Below are positions 42,633 through 54,389 of a stretch of DNA of 64,000 nt, piece by piece. How positions within the stretch are numbered: the first letter of the stretch is position 1; each line of letters opens with the position of its first letter. The stretch lies in the NCBI GenBank assembly GCA_024803745.1, contig JANJXV010000013.1, forward strand, positions 55,855,001-55,919,000, written 5' to 3'. Source of the stretch: Megascapheus bottae (lineage: Eukaryota; Chordata; Mammalia; Rodentia; Geomyidae). A program made the position numbers and the translations under genes. The notes below the pieces were generated by a model. That model was not told the DNA's origin and ran no database searches. It saw only the letters and a program-made list of their open reading frames with translations.

Positions 42633-42940
42633 AAATTTGCAGCACACACGGGACTGTGGCCACCACCCCAGCCCTGCACCAGCCCCGCACACAGTAGGGC
42701 GCACGCCGCTTTACGGATGGAACCGGGAAGCCGAGGTGGGGTGGGGGGCGGGGAGTCCGCGTCGGCGGAACCCCCAGAGCTTGGGGGTCCCAGGTGCGCG
42801 AGGTACCGGCAGGGCGCATGCGCACAAGACCGGGCGGAAGCCGGGCCGCCGGGCCGCGGGGCGCACGCGCAGACCGCCAGCTTCCGCGCGCTGCGGAGCA
42901 GGGCGACCCGCGTCGGCTTCCGGCGGCGGGCGGCGCCGCC

Positions 42941-43220
42941 ATGGACCCGTTCCTGGTGCTGCTGCACTCGGTGTCGGCCGGCCTGTCGAGCGCCGAGCTG
43001 ACGGAGCTCAAGTTCCTGTGCCTCGGGCGCGTGGGCAAGCGCAAGCTGGAGCGCGTGCAGAGCGGCCTGGACCTCTTCACGGTGCTGCTGGAGCAGAGCG
43101 AGCTGGAGCCCGGGCGGCTGGGCCTGCTGCGGGAGCTGCTCGGCTCGCTGCGGCGCCACGACCTGCTGCAGCGCCTGGACGCCTTCGAGGCGGCGGCCGG
43201 GGCGGCGCCGGGGGCCGCAG
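42941..43220 (+). CDS. FADD: FADD exon 1 (death effector domain)
   Basis: It encodes MDPFLVLLHSVSAGLSSAEL onward to the linker ...AAAGAAPGAA and ends with one base of the next codon before 'gtgggcc'. Linker length comparison with human and mouse favours this first donor as the ancestral one. Confidence 0.96.
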
Positions 43221-44559
43221 GTGGGCCGGGGACCGGGAGGGGGGAACGGCGGGGCCGGGGGGCGGCGCCGGGGGCCGCAGGTGGGCCGGGGACCGGGAGG
43301 GGGGAACGGCGGGGCCGGGGGGCGGCGCCGGGGGCCGCAGGTGGGCCGGGGACCGGGAGGGGGGGAACGGTGGGGTCGGGGGGCGGCCGGGGCGGCGCCG
43401 GGGGCCGCAGGGGGACCGGGGGGGCGGGGCCGGGCGGGGCGGGGGGGGTGACGGCCGGGGACCGGGGCGGCGCCCGACGTGCCCGCGCCCTCCTCCGTCG
43501 GTGGGAGAACCGGGAAGTCCTCGCGGCAGCATTGACTGTGACACAGCTGTAGCGGCCGGCGATCGGAAGAGGCCGGCGGCGTCAGCAGGACAAGGACCTG
43601 TGGTGCCGCGTTTCTTCCTGGCCCAGTCAGTCTCGGCCACCATTGTCACACGCCTCCGCTGTGGCCCTCACAGAGACACCTTTGCAAAGAGCCAGCTTAG
43701 TGCTCATGGCTCCCCAGGACCCCATCCCGCCCTCCAGGGTGAGATGCAAGAGCAGCCCTGGTTCTTCTTTTTCTTTCTTTCTTTTTTTTTTTTTTTTTTT
43801 GCCAGTCCTGGGCTTGAGCTCAGGGCCTGAGCACTGTCCTTGGACTTTCTCAAGGCTGGAGCTCTACCACTTGAGCCTCAGCACCACTTCCGGTTTTTTT
43901 CTATGTATGTGGTACCGAGGAATCAAACCTAAGTCTTCGTGCATGCTAGGCAAGCACTTTAACCACTAGGCCAAACTCCCCGCCCTGGTTCTTGGTCCCA
44001 CTCACACCCCTTCCCTCTGGCCTGGGCAGTCAGCTTGCAGTGGCCCAGAGAGGATGCGCTGGTGGCAGGATTAGAGACTTCTGGTCTATAGTAGGACTTT
44101 AGTGCAGCTGCCTGCCCACCCAGCCCCAGGTCTGCACTCTGCAGCCCATGGAGGTGGTGGGTGCCCTGTCTGTGGAGAGGTCTCCAGATCCCCCGTAAGT
44201 CCCCTTCTCCTTCCCTCTTAGACCTACATGCAGCCTTTGACATTATCTGTGACCACGTGGGGAGAGAATGGAGAAGACTGGCACGGCAGTTGAAGGTTTC
44301 AGACACCAGGATCGATGGCATTGAGGAAAGGTACCCCCGCAACCTGACTGAACGTGTGAGGGAGTCGCTGAGGATCTGGAAGGACACAGAGAGGGAGAAC
44401 GCCACCGTGGCCCACCTGGTAAAGGTGCTTAGGGCCTGCCAGATGAATCTAGTAGCTGACCTGGTGGAGGAGCAGCAGGCCCGGGAATCCAGAAATGAGA
44501 GTGGGGCTGCATCACCAATGTCATGGGACGGAGACATGCCCACCTCCAACGTTCCATGA
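42941..44559 (+). CDS. FADD: FADD, Fas-associated death domain adaptor, complete, two exons
   Basis: FADD links Fas, TRAIL receptors or TRADD to caspase-8 in the death-inducing signalling complex, and restrains necroptosis. The exons are 42941-43220 and 44222-44559, joined in phase to 205 residues (mouse 205, human 208). Residues 1 to about 82 form the death effector domain, with Phe25 and the R-x-D-L motif at 72-75. About 95-178 form the death domain, with Arg115 at the site of human Arg117 (Fas contact). The tail Ser191-Pro context matches the phosphorylated Ser194 of human. The start has a strong Kozak context (gccgccATGg). The short Ala/Gly/Pro linker falls at the splice junction, where the donor is tandemly duplicated. 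Confidence 0.98.
43201..43410 (+). repeat. FADD: 60-bp tandem duplication carrying the FADD exon 1 end and splice donor
   Basis: The 60 bp at 43201-43260 recur identically at 43261-43320 and nearly so at 43321-43381 (one extra G, two C-to-T). A fourth partial copy lies at about 43381-43410. Each of the first three has 'gccgcag' followed by gtgggcc, giving donors at 43221, 43281 and 43341. In the fourth the GT is lost (cag then gggg). Because 60 is a multiple of 3 and no stop intervenes, the second and third donors would add 20 or 40 residues rich in Gly, Arg and Ala. Confidence 0.95.
43221..44221 (+). other. FADD: FADD intron
   Basis: The intron is about 1 kb: the GC-rich duplicated segment, further G-rich sequence to about 43470, then ordinary sequence with one - strand ID-headed SINE (43768-43990). 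The acceptor is 'ttccctcttag'. Confidence 0.92.
43768..43990 (-). mobile_element. ID-headed SINE with A-tail in the FADD intron
   Basis: A T-run (complement of the A-tail) is followed by 'gccagtcctgggcttgagct', the right half, 'ttctatgtatgtggtacc' and the ID head complement 'gcatgctaggcaagcacttt'. Confidence 0.92.
44222..44559 (+). CDS. FADD: FADD exon 2 (death domain, C-terminal tail)
   Basis: After two bases that complete an Asp codon it reads LHAAFDIICDHVGREWRRLA and onward through RYPRNLTERVRESLRIW and CQMNLVADLVEEQQARE. It ends SPMSWDGDMPTSNVP with TGA at 44557-44559. Confidence 0.98.
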
Positions 44560-45480
44560 TAATCTTGCCACTCCTCGAGAGCTGTGTGGACTTGGTTCCA
44601 CCAAGGACGGCCACTTTCCCTGACACCCCAGCACCTCACAACCTGAGCCGGACTACAGCACATCAGGCTCTCAAGCCCACATCCGCATACTGCTGTCCTC
44701 ACAGATAGGCTTGGGTATTCCATTTCCTCAGGCCATCGGGGTGGACCTGACTCCAGGGTAGGGTGGCGTCCTGGTCTGGAAGTCAGGACATGAGTGCAGC
44801 TCATGACCCCTGAGCAAGTGGCACCCCTGAAGCTTGCCAAGCAGGGAGAATGGTGGCTGTGTGGGGACTGAGTGCCTCGTCTTCCTGACCAGTTCCATCA
44901 TTGGCTCTGTCGAGGCTTCTCTGATCCCTGGGGTTGTGTCAGAATCCCTCTGGCAGCAGAGCTGGCAAGGGCAGAGCCTGTGGCTGTAGGCAGCCCTTCT
45001 GCTTCTAAAGGTATGTCCTTCCCACAAGTGCCAACTCCCTGGTATCCTCTGTGCCATGGGAGTCCCTCTTCGACAAGGGACCTGTTCCCAGCATCCTCAG
45101 AAGTGCTGGTGCAGCCGATGCCCTGTCCCTTGAAGCCTACTGGGTGCCCACCCCTGGTGTGGATAGGGACAGGAGCTTCGTAGAGGCTCACACCCACCAT
45201 CAGTGCCCTGTCATGCAGGGCACCTTGCCACTTGGGACAAGCCAAACAAACGTCCTCAGTGCCTGCTAGGACCTAAGGTTGCTGAGAACTAGGGAGCACT
45301 GTTCCACTTTAAGGCCCTCCAGGCGTGCAGACCTTCCCTGTGACCTCACTGCAGTCCTCCCCAGGACAAGGAGGAAATGGGCCAGCCTCTGGCAGCCAAG
45401 CTGCAGAACAGAGTGATGAGCAAACTTGCACACAGATTTCCTTCAAGACGGTGCTAGCCGCCATCCTAGCACTAAACTGA
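44560..45480 (+). other. FADD: FADD 3' untranslated region (extent uncertain)
   Basis: Unique sequence follows the stop until a SINE begins near 45645. I see no canonical AATAAA in this interval, so the end cannot be fixed; a variant signal may be used. Confidence 0.45.
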
Positions 45481-45644
45481 AGGAAAGTGAGTAGAAGAAG
45501 CACGGAGTAGCCACATGTGTTGGTGAATGCCTAGAATGCCAGCATTCTAGACACAGAAGAAGGCAGACGCCAACCTTGCCTTTACAGCAAGAGCATAGTT
45601 CAACAAAAGCCCAGGTGACCAGGCAATACTGGGTTATGCCTGAG

Positions 45645-45858
45645 ATCATACTTAACAAAGAGGCTGAGATTGGAATATCACAGTTTGAAGCCAGCCCTGG
45701 CGGGAAAGTCTAAGAGACTTAATTTCAAACTAACTACCCAAAAGAGCCAAAGTGGAGCTGTTGACTCAAGTGGTAGAGCACTAGCCTTGAGCACAAAAGT
45801 TCAGACAGTACCTAGGCCCTAAGTTTAAGCCCCTGAACTGGCACCAAAAAAAAAAGTG
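45645..45858 (+). mobile_element. SINE, 7SL/B1-like plus right half with A-tail
   Basis: It reads 'gaggctgagattggaatatc', 'gcgggaaagtctaagagac', 'ctcaagtggtagagcactag', 'taagtttaagcccctgaact' and an A-run. Confidence 0.83.
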
Positions 45859-46824
45859 TTTCTTTCTACAACCCTGTAGTTGTGTTTCTGGAAGTCTGGG
45901 CAGGGCGGGGAGGGAGGGGGTCCCTTGGCAACTGGAATTAGAACCACACCCTGCTCTTGTATCCAGGTGTCAGCACACAGGGACATCCAGCCTGGCACAT
46001 GGAAGCCACTTCCCTCTGTCTCACAAGTGCTTGTGCACCCTGCTGCCCACTCCAGGTGCTCCCTTGCCTGCCTCGGACATCAGGCCCACCACCCCACACA
46101 GCTTACCTGTCTTGTGCCATGGCAAGTCTCTGCCACCTCTCCCTTCTGCAAGCTTGCCTCCACCCCTCTTGTCTTCACAGCTACGCCAGGCTGCCTTCTT
46201 GCTAACTACCAAACTACCAACTCATTGTTCTTAAATGTCTCAGGATTGAAAGCTGAGGCCGCCTTGTTGCTTGGGCCATGGCATTCTGTGGCGAGCACTG
46301 CCTCCATCTTGAAGCTCAGCCCATTTCCATCCCTTGACTCCCTGCCTTCGACGCTGAGCTCTGTGTCCTGCCTCCATTCTGACTTCCATGATAGCTGTTC
46401 TGAGTCCTGTCGTTGGCTACTCTGACCCCATGGACCAAAGGCCCAGAAGCTGGTGGGGAAACCTGGCTGGGGTGGCCAGTGCTCTGGCCCCAGGCTGCGA
46501 CGGAAGGCCGCTCTGTCACATGCCCACCGTTCTCGAGTCATGCGCTACGTAGAGGCACAGAGCCACACAGATCAGGAATTGCTAGATCCTCACTGAGCCA
46601 AACCCAAGTGACAAACGAGAGTAAGATGGGCGTGGGTCACTGCATCAGCCAAGCATGGGGCAGGATGTGTGGGCCTAGGCCCCACACCACTGACAACAGG
46701 ACATCTGAGGGTGGACTGCGGACGAGGCTGGCTCGGCGCGCACCCCCTGGGGCTCTTCCCACAGTGGAAGCACCACGTCACAATGAGTTATCGCCATCAG
46801 TGTGTGCCGGGTCGGGGGAGGTGT

Positions 46825-47212
46825 TATTTGATTGGTCGTGGAACTTGAACTCTGGGCCTGGGCACTGTCCCTGATCTCTTTGGCTCAAGGCTAGTGCTCT
46901 ACCACTTTGAGCCACAACACCACTTGAGGTTTTCTGGTGGTCAATTGGAGATAAGAATCTCAGACTGGGCCAGAAGTTTGGCCTAGTGGTAGAGTGCTTG
47001 CCTAGCATCCATGAAGACCCGGGATTGATTTCTTGGTACCACCTATGTAGGAAAATGCCAGAAATGGTGCTGTGGCTCAAGTGGTAGAGCTGTAGCCTTG
47101 AGAAGGCCCAAGGACAGTGCCCAGGCCCTGAGTTTAAGGCCCAGGCTGGCTCTGAACCGTGCCCCCTGAGTAGCTAGGATTACAGGCGTGAGCCCCCACC
47201 GCCTGGCTTTGT
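46825..47212 (-). mobile_element. SINE split by a nested ID-headed SINE
   Basis: A - strand 7SL-headed SINE (46825-46966 and 47135-47212) is interrupted at 'gagataagaatctcagact' and resumes at 'cccaggctggctctgaaccg'. The insert 46968-47133 is a + strand ID-headed SINE ('ggcctagtggtagagtgctt' to 'ccaggccctgagtttaag'). The order of events is therefore readable. Confidence 0.88.
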
Positions 47213-50200
47213 ATGCTACTTTTTCCAGTTGGAAATGTTGATGATTAATGTTTACCCTAGCTGCAGGCATGAGCTCATATCCAGATGTTTGTATGGATGG
47301 GCCTTTCGTTGCTTTAACCTGGACAGAGGTCTTCCCTCCCCGTGGTCAGGGCGATGCACACGGCCCGCAGGCAGCAGGCCTCACCCCCGCCATTGGCCTG
47401 TGTGCACCTGCCACATCTGAGAAAGGCTCGGTCTGTTTGCTGAGTGAGGAAAATACCCGGCCATGATCAAAGGCCCAGGGGGTGGGGTGCCCCACCATAG
47501 TTTGCCATGCCTGCTTTCAGCTGGGCAGACCCAGAGGCAGGGGAAGGACTGGACTTCCCTGCAGGGGCCTGGTGTGCACCTTGGTCTTAGACCAGGTGAT
47601 TCCGCAGGGCCCCAGCTCAAGGGCCAATGCAGCCCAGAAGCAGTATTTTGGGCTGCACCGGCTGCTCAGGCCCCTCGTGCACTCACCTCAGTGCTCCGGC
47701 ATTGTGAGCTGTGAGCTTTGTCTCTTAATGAAGATTTGCAGTGGCTCTGCCCAGGACCCACTCCACAGCCCTTTCTAACCCCGGGTTTCTCCTGCTGGGT
47801 CCTACCAGGGGGGCCAGGGGTGAGGTGTGGAGAGGCCTGCCCTCCCATGCGCTATCCCTGGCCTCCACTCACACGCAGCCCCCCGGGGGGCGCTGCTCAT
47901 GGCAGTTCCAAGCACCCACCAGCACCGGTGACACCTCCTGCCTCTTCCACCACCTGAGGATCCTCTCAGGATCCCTCGGAGACTGTGGGACTCTTGTGCC
48001 TAGATACGAGTCTTGAGGATTGATTCATCTGCCCAGGGTAGCTTTGAACAGTGATTCCCAGCTCTAACCGGAGTAGCTGGATGACACCAGCCCCGGCTCC
48101 CTCACTTATTTTTCCCCCAGTGTTGGGTAGTAGATATCTTTGGATGCTGGGCCACGTTGCCAGCTATGGCTTGGACAGAGACATCCCCACTCCGCTGTGA
48201 TAAGTGCACACAAGTGACATTTCCTACTGGAGGAGCCAGCTTCCCAGGCTGTGCCACAGTCTGCAAGGAAAGCAGCAGGACGCGGTGTGCAGCAGCCTGA
48301 GATGAGGCACTCTGTGGAAGCCAGTGGTAGAGGCTGCAGAGAGGGAGAGGAAGGGGTGGGAACAAGCCCTGCCCCCGGCCTACGGCCTCCAGTTAGGCCG
48401 CGCCTCCTGGACACAGGTGCACTGGGGACCTTGTATTCTGACTGTGCCATCTCCGCCTTGGGGGGGCCGTATTGGGGTTCAAACTTAGTTTTGCATGTGC
48501 TGGACAGATGCACCACCACCGGTTCACTCCTCTAGCCCTTCTGCTGTGGTCACTTTTTAGATGGATGGAGGGCTCCCTTCTTCGTGGCTCGCCTGGAGCA
48601 CCACCTCTCTGATCTCTTAAGTGGCAAGCATTACATGAGGCACAAGCTAGGGAGCCCAGCACGCCTTAACTATTTTTAATTTTAAGGTTTAATAATTGGG
48701 TTATATTTATATTGTTGGGCAGCCACCAGCACTGCCCATCTCCACAACTTTCCTGTCTTCCCAAACTGAAAGTCTGTCCCCGCTGCTGGCCCCTCACACT
48801 CTCCTTGAGTGAGCGCCCAGGGCCCTCCCTCAGCAGCGCCCTCTGGCAGCTGGCTGACCCTGAGCCTAGTTCCTTGAGGTCCTCCACTGGGTAGAATTCA
48901 TGAGACTCCAACTGCCTTGTTTCACCGTGAGCATTCTCTCTTCTGAGATGGAATGTCTGAGGCATCAGGCACTGCCCCCCAGCCCCCCAAGATAAATAAC
49001 CCTGCCTGCATTTCAGAACAACCGTCCCAGCCCCCAGCACATCAGATGCACCCAACACTCCTTGGTGCCAGGTGGACTCTCCCTGCTCAGCTCTTCCGTG
49101 CCTCTCTCCCCTCTCAGGCCCCTGAAACCCACCCCTGTGAAGGTGGCCAGGACATCTACGCCTCACCCCCACTCTTGGCCTCTGCTCCCCTGGAGAAGCT
49201 TTATTTCAGAGCTGTGGGCCCAGCCCTGGGAGCTGACACTCATCGTCCAGCAAGGACTCGGTCTCAGAACAGGCAGAAAGTCGCGGAGTGGCACAGCACA
49301 AACTGAGAGCAAGGACATCCCTGTCTCTGGGACAAAGGACATGGCCCTGGGGACCTGCTTTCCCCCTCTCCTATTCCCATCTCTGCTCCACCTGTCTCGC
49401 CCACCGGCTGTGAGTCACAGCTCAGGGGAGGTGGCCACTGTAGGAGAGCACCGCCGCCCTGCCAGGGCCTGCCTTGGAAAGGGCGTGTTCCTTCCATGAG
49501 CTGGGTGACTAAGAAGGCTGCAGAGGATAAGCAGGTAGAGCAGGACCGGCTACGCGGTGAGGACCCCCGCAGGCTGGGCCTGGGCTCTGTCCCCTCTGGA
49601 ATGCCCGGTTCCCTCCCTTCCCTCCCCCTCTGTTCTGTCCTGGGCAGCCCTTTCTGGCAGGGCTGCCTGCTTCCAGCCTGGCACTTCACCCACTATCCTT
49701 CCTCCATCCGTCACCCACGCATCCGCTGACCATCCACTGACCTGTCGACCATTCTCTGTCCACCCATCAGAGGACTTCCACCGAGGAAGGAACTGGTGGC
49801 TGCTGGTTCTGGGGGGGTTTGGAAGCTGTCAGGGCTCCTGGCAGCGTGGTGTGGGGCAGGGCAGAGCAGTGGCACCAGAGACTGGAAGTCCAAAAGTAGG
49901 GTGTGGCGGGGCTCCAGAGAGAAGATCTCCCCTTCAAAGGCACGCCCTCAGACCCGCCTTCTCCAGTCAGCCCCCTACCAGGCCATCATGGATCAGTGCC
50001 TTGATATCCACCGAGCCCCTCCTCCGAGCATCGCCTTGGAGACTGAGCTCACCACATCGGAGGCTTCAGTCTTTGGTGAGGAGGGGGACATTCAACGTCC
50101 AAACCGTGTCCTCAAGGCTGTGGGGTCTCCCCATCCTGAGGGCACCTCCTCCCCAGCCATGGCCCAGCCCCTGCCGCATTTGTGCTTGCAGCGGCCCGTG

Positions 50201-51920
50201 GCAGCCTGTAGGAGCGCTGGAGTCCAGCAGGGATGGGAGAGGGAGACAGGGAGGACCAGCCGGAAGCACTGCTGCTGTTTCCACAGGCAGCCAAGAAACC
50301 CAGGCTCTGAGGGGCCCAGGAAGAAGCCAGCACCCTCCGCCTCAAGACAGCAGTGCCTCTGGCATTGGTCAACTTCACACCAGACCCCTGGTTCTGCTTC
50401 TGGCCCCCATGGCTGTTGGGGTCTGGCTGCATGCTTGGCTCTCTTCTCCTGTGGGGCCTGGGCCTAGGGCTGGAGGACAGGAGCTTTCCTCCCCAGGGTC
50501 CAGTGCCTGTGATGTCCCCAGCAGAGCGCCCCAGCCTGAGCCTGGGTCCAGTCATGTCTGCAGCCTGCTGACCTCTCCTACTCACGCTCCAGGTCCCTGC
50601 CTGGCCGCCTGGCCTTTCCTGTCTCACCTGCCTGGAGCGCTGAGACTTCTGCTTAGCTTTCTGTTTTATTAGAGGTCTTGGTTATCTTTCTCACGAGGAC
50701 TCAAGCTTATTCTCCGCAGGCAAGTCCCTGCTGGCCGGTGGGCGGAGCTGTGGGGGCTGCACCTGCTCCCACACCACCCCAGAGGAGAACCCCACCACCG
50801 GGCGTGGGAAAGTGGGGAGGGCAGGAGCCTCATGTTCACCCCGGGGGGGTCACTGCCAGCCCTGCCAGGACTCTGCTCCTGCTTCCCGGAGGCTCCAGGC
50901 TGGCCCCAAAGGAGAGTCTCACGCCTGCCTGTCACTCTGCCTTCCCTGCTGACGCAGTTAACACTTGCTCATCCTCACCGTCTCATTGGTGGCGCGCTTC
51001 TTCCAGGATGGCCACCACCCTGCCTTCCTGGAAGCAAGGCAGGGCCTCCCATCCTGCAGAGAATACCCACAACCTCCCCCAGGGCACAGCCAGGCCTTCT
51101 TACCCACCTCACACAGCACCACGGGTGGGCAACGGCTGGGACTATCCAACCTTCCCTCCCAGGCCTAAGCTTACCACCTGCCTCCAGGGCCTCCCGGCTT
51201 CCCCTTTCACGAGAGAAGTAATGATACGGCCTGGGAACCCAGCAACTGGGGCTGTCATCCAAAGCAAGGGCTGGGTCAGTGTGTTTTTAGGAAAAGTGAC
51301 ATAAGTGCAAAGGCCCTGGGGCAGGAACCTGCTTAGCAGGTTTGAGGGCCACGTAGAGGATGGGTATGAGAGAAATTGTAAAGGCTACAGGTTTTGTTCC
51401 AAGTGTGCCATAAGCCAGGGAGGGGCGTGATCTGAGGATGCCTGGGAGTCTCTCGTGACACTGGCGGCAGCTGTCCAGCGGCATGGGGGTGGAGACAAGT
51501 ACCATGGCACCCTCCCATCCTGTGCCCAATGCCCACACAGGTACCAGGTGTGTTGAGAAACTGAGTAAAACACCAGGACAGAGGGACCCTCCTTATCTCT
51601 CGCTGGAAAGGATCTGGGCTGTCCTGCATTCCTGGGCACTCCGGCAATGCCCGAAAGGGATTGCCCTGGCTTCGCCAGCAAGAAAACCGAGGCTCGGAGA
51701 ACTTTGGAGGCCCTCAGGCACAGGCTGACACACACAGACTGTCCCCCAAACCCTGGAAAATATTTAATCTGAGACACCTCACTTATATTAGAGAAGAGAT
51801 CTTTGCCTTTGCCTTTGTTTCTCTCTCTTCTCCCTCTCTCCCCACTCCTCCCTCCCTTCCTCTCTCTCCTTCCTTCCTTCTTTTCTTTCTGCCTCTCCTT
51901 CCATCCTTCCTGCCTTCCTG
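47213..51920. other. Intergenic unique sequence
   Basis: 4.7 kb without recognised repeats and without a supported gene. The largest open frame (371 codons at 49557-50672, +) has low-complexity Pro/Ser/Leu composition, no domain I recognise and no splice or promoter context, so I treat it as chance in GC-rich DNA. Confidence 0.65.
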
Positions 51921-51921
51921 A

Positions 51922-52135
51922 AGATCCTGGGCTTAAACTTAGGGCCTGGGCACTGTCCCTGAATGTTTTCACTCAAGGCCTGCACTCTACCACTTGAGTC
52001 ACAGCTCCACTCACAACCTTTTTCAGTAGTTAATTGAAGCTAAGAGTCTGACAGACTTCACTGCTTGGTCTGGCTTCAAACCAGGATCCTCAGATCTCAG
52101 CCTCCTGAGTAACTGGGGTTTACAGGTATGAGCCC
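51922..52135 (-). mobile_element. SINE, 7SL/B1-like plus right half
   Basis: The + strand reads 'gggcttaaacttagggcctg', 'ccacttgagtcacagctcc', 'agttaattgaagctaagagt' and 'cagatctcagcctcctgagt'. A CT-rich run (51810-51920) precedes it. Confidence 0.85.
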
Positions 52136-52189
52136 CGCCGCCCCCAGCCCCATGCATTGCTCTGCTCTTCCTTTCCATCCATATGAGGT

Positions 52190-52470
52190 TTCTGCAGCTG
52201 CCCTCAAAACTAAGCAGAAATGAGGAGCTTCAAACAATGGAAATGTAATTTCTGCCTCAGCCCTGGAGGCCAGAAGTGTAAATGGAGTCGAGGGAGGGAG
52301 AACTCTCTCTGCAGTGCTGGGACCACTGGTGAGATTTGGCATCCCCTTTCTGTGTCACTCGTCTCTGCTCTGTCATCACATGGCTGTCCCTGGCACCCCT
52401 CCACGGTCCAGGATGCCTTTGTTGAGATGCTGCACTTTATCCCTCCCAGACACTGTAGTTTGGAATGAGG
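52190..52470 (-). mobile_element. Ancient MaLR-type LTR fragment (MLT1-like)
   Basis: The + strand order 'cagctgccct', 'cttcaaacaatggaaatg', 'ccctggaggccagaagtg' and 'ctgctctgtcatcacatggc' follows the complement of MLT1 LTR consensus as I remember it. It is heavily diverged. Confidence 0.45.
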
Positions 52471-52707
52471 TCAAAGTCAGGTCCTGGGGCTGGGATGCCA
52501 GGGCCCCTGGGGGAGGGGCACTAATTAAATGCTAGGGGTTAAATGCTAGGACATAAAGGCCCTTCTCTTTTCTGGGCTGCCCTAGGCACCATCTAACACC
52601 ACATCTGGGTGCCGTGGCCTGATGAGGGTGGCTCACCTGGGAAAGAGTCACCAGGTTATGCCTTCCTTGCCTGCCCTCTTTTTCAGGATGGGGTCATTTC
52701 TATGTCT

Positions 52708-53130
52708 TTTTTTTTTTAATTGGTTGTGGGGCTTTAACGAGGCCTAGGCACTGTCCCTGAGCTCTCTTGCTCAAAAGTTAGTGCTCAGCCGGGAGTTTGG
52801 CCTAGGGGAAGAGTACGTGCCTAGCACAAAGACCTGGGTTTGATTCCTCAGTACCACAAACATAGAAACAGTCAGAAGTGGTGCTGTGGCTCAAGTGGTA
52901 GAGCTCTAGCCTTGAGAAAGCCCAAGGACATCGCTCAGGCCCTGAGTTCAAGACCCAGGACTGGCAAAAAAAAAAAAATCAGCGTTCTACTGCTTTGAGC
53001 TACAATGCCACTTCCAGTGCTCTGGTAGGCAATGGGTCTCACAGACTTTTCACCCAAGCTGGCTTAGAACTGCCATTCTCAGATCTCAGCCTCCCAAGTA
53101 TCTAGGATTACAGGTGTGAGCCAGTGCCCA
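52708..53130 (-). mobile_element. SINE split by a nested ID-headed SINE
   Basis: The - strand SINE (52708-52790 and about 52985-53130) is broken after 'caaaagttagtgctc' by a + strand ID-headed SINE (52791-52980) ending in 13 A. Host sequence resumes at 'cagcgttctactgctttgag'. Confidence 0.88.
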
Positions 53131-54385
53131 GCTACTACCTCTAAGTCTTTTGCTAGCCCAGCTGTCCTGCAGGGTGGAGGCGGGGGTTACTCAGAACCAA
53201 TGAGGCTCCTAAGGTCTGCGGAGGAGCCCAGAGCAAGCAGCGGCTCTTTCCTTCTGCTCTGCAGTCTGCAAAGCCAGCTCAGCCGGCCCTGGCCTGCCAC
53301 ATGTCAGATCAGCTCCCAGCTCCCAGGGCAGTGTGCCATCAGTGTCGGGCACTCCCTGTGTCCTGTCCGCATCCCGCAGGGGCGGGGCCTGGCCCACCGT
53401 GGTCTAGAGAGAGGGCAGGTGTAAGGGTGTGTGAGGGTTCCCTTCTCCCTGCTCTTGCTCTCCCGGTTCTGACCCTGAACACCTGGTGGGGGTCTATGGT
53501 AGCCAGAACCCTTCTGAACCTGGTACGAGGCACCACAGGGTGGGGTGAGCCCACGGGAGTGTCCAGAATGACTCTGTGGTCTCATGGCCATGAACAGCAG
53601 GCAGCCCCCACCTCTGCCACCTGGCCGAGGCTACCAGGAAGTTCCTAAGGCAGCAGCTGGTCCCCAGATGACGTCTGAGCTCCTGCTCCAAGCTGACATC
53701 CACACAGACCGGTGAGAGGACGGCTCAGCTCACAGCCAGGAACAGGGTTCTTCTCCCAGCCCAAGGCTGCCTCCGCCTGGACAGCCCTGGGCGCCTGTGC
53801 GAACAGGCGAGCGAGGTTAAGAGTCACTTCTTGTCACCTGCAGAAGGTTCACACCGTCCACACACCTGCACTCTACCTGTGAGACGAGCCATGGAGGGCT
53901 GTGAGTCACAGAGGACAGGCCCCGCCCCTCCCAGCCTCCAGCCTGGCGTCTCCATGGGACATAGATGCAGGTCTTGGAAATGGGTGGTAGCAGCCCCTTT
54001 GGGCTCAGTCCAGCGCAGCCCGGGACTTCCTGCTGACCACACCACAGACAGCAGACTGCACGCGCTGCAGCTCCTAGCCAAGCACAGCGCACTGCAGCTC
54101 TGCCTGGGCAGCTGCTGTCACTCTCCTGGCTGGTGTCTGGGTCAGCCACACCTGCACTCCCCCCTCCCCATGCTCTGGGAAGGCAAGTCGTATCGGGAGA
54201 CAAATAATTCATGCAAATGATAAAGAAGACACATCTTAAACCATAACCAAAGACCAGGCCTCATTTTCTGAGTCCTAGCTAGCAGGTTCTCTGCTCAGCC
54301 AGCTGGACCCGAAGGGACAAGACCAGGGTAAGGCCTGGCTAAGCTTTGTCCCAGAGCCACGATAAAGGCAGGAGTGGGTGCCTGA
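53131..54385. other. Intergenic unique sequence
   Basis: About 1.25 kb with no repeat or gene that I can support. Confidence 0.6.
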
Positions 54386-54389
54386 CGCA

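Larger units (their letters stand above)
42400..43560 (+). promoter_or_regulatory. FADD: FADD CpG-island promoter and first exon
   Basis: CpG density rises sharply here, and there is no TATA box. Near the start codon I see an NRF1-type palindrome GCGCATGCGC (42814-42823) and ETS-type motifs (CGGAAG at 42835-42840; GCTTCCGG at 42916-42923). These elements are typical of housekeeping promoters. The transcription start is not determinable, but probably lies between about 42800 and 42930. Confidence 0.8.

Noticed and set aside
41886..43159. - strand frames of 272-336 codons over the FADD promoter and exon 1
   Set aside because: GC-rich CpG-island sequence lacks stops by composition. The real coding strand here is + (FADD).
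42556..43830. 424-codon + frame overlapping FADD exon 1 in another frame
   Set aside because: Low-complexity Gly/Arg/Pro from the CpG island and the 60-bp repeat, with no domain and a SINE-derived end.
49557..50672. 371-codon + frame in intergenic DNA
   Set aside because: No recognisable domain, biased Pro/Ser/Leu composition, no Kozak or splice context, and overlapping frames of similar quality on both strands. I treat it as chance.
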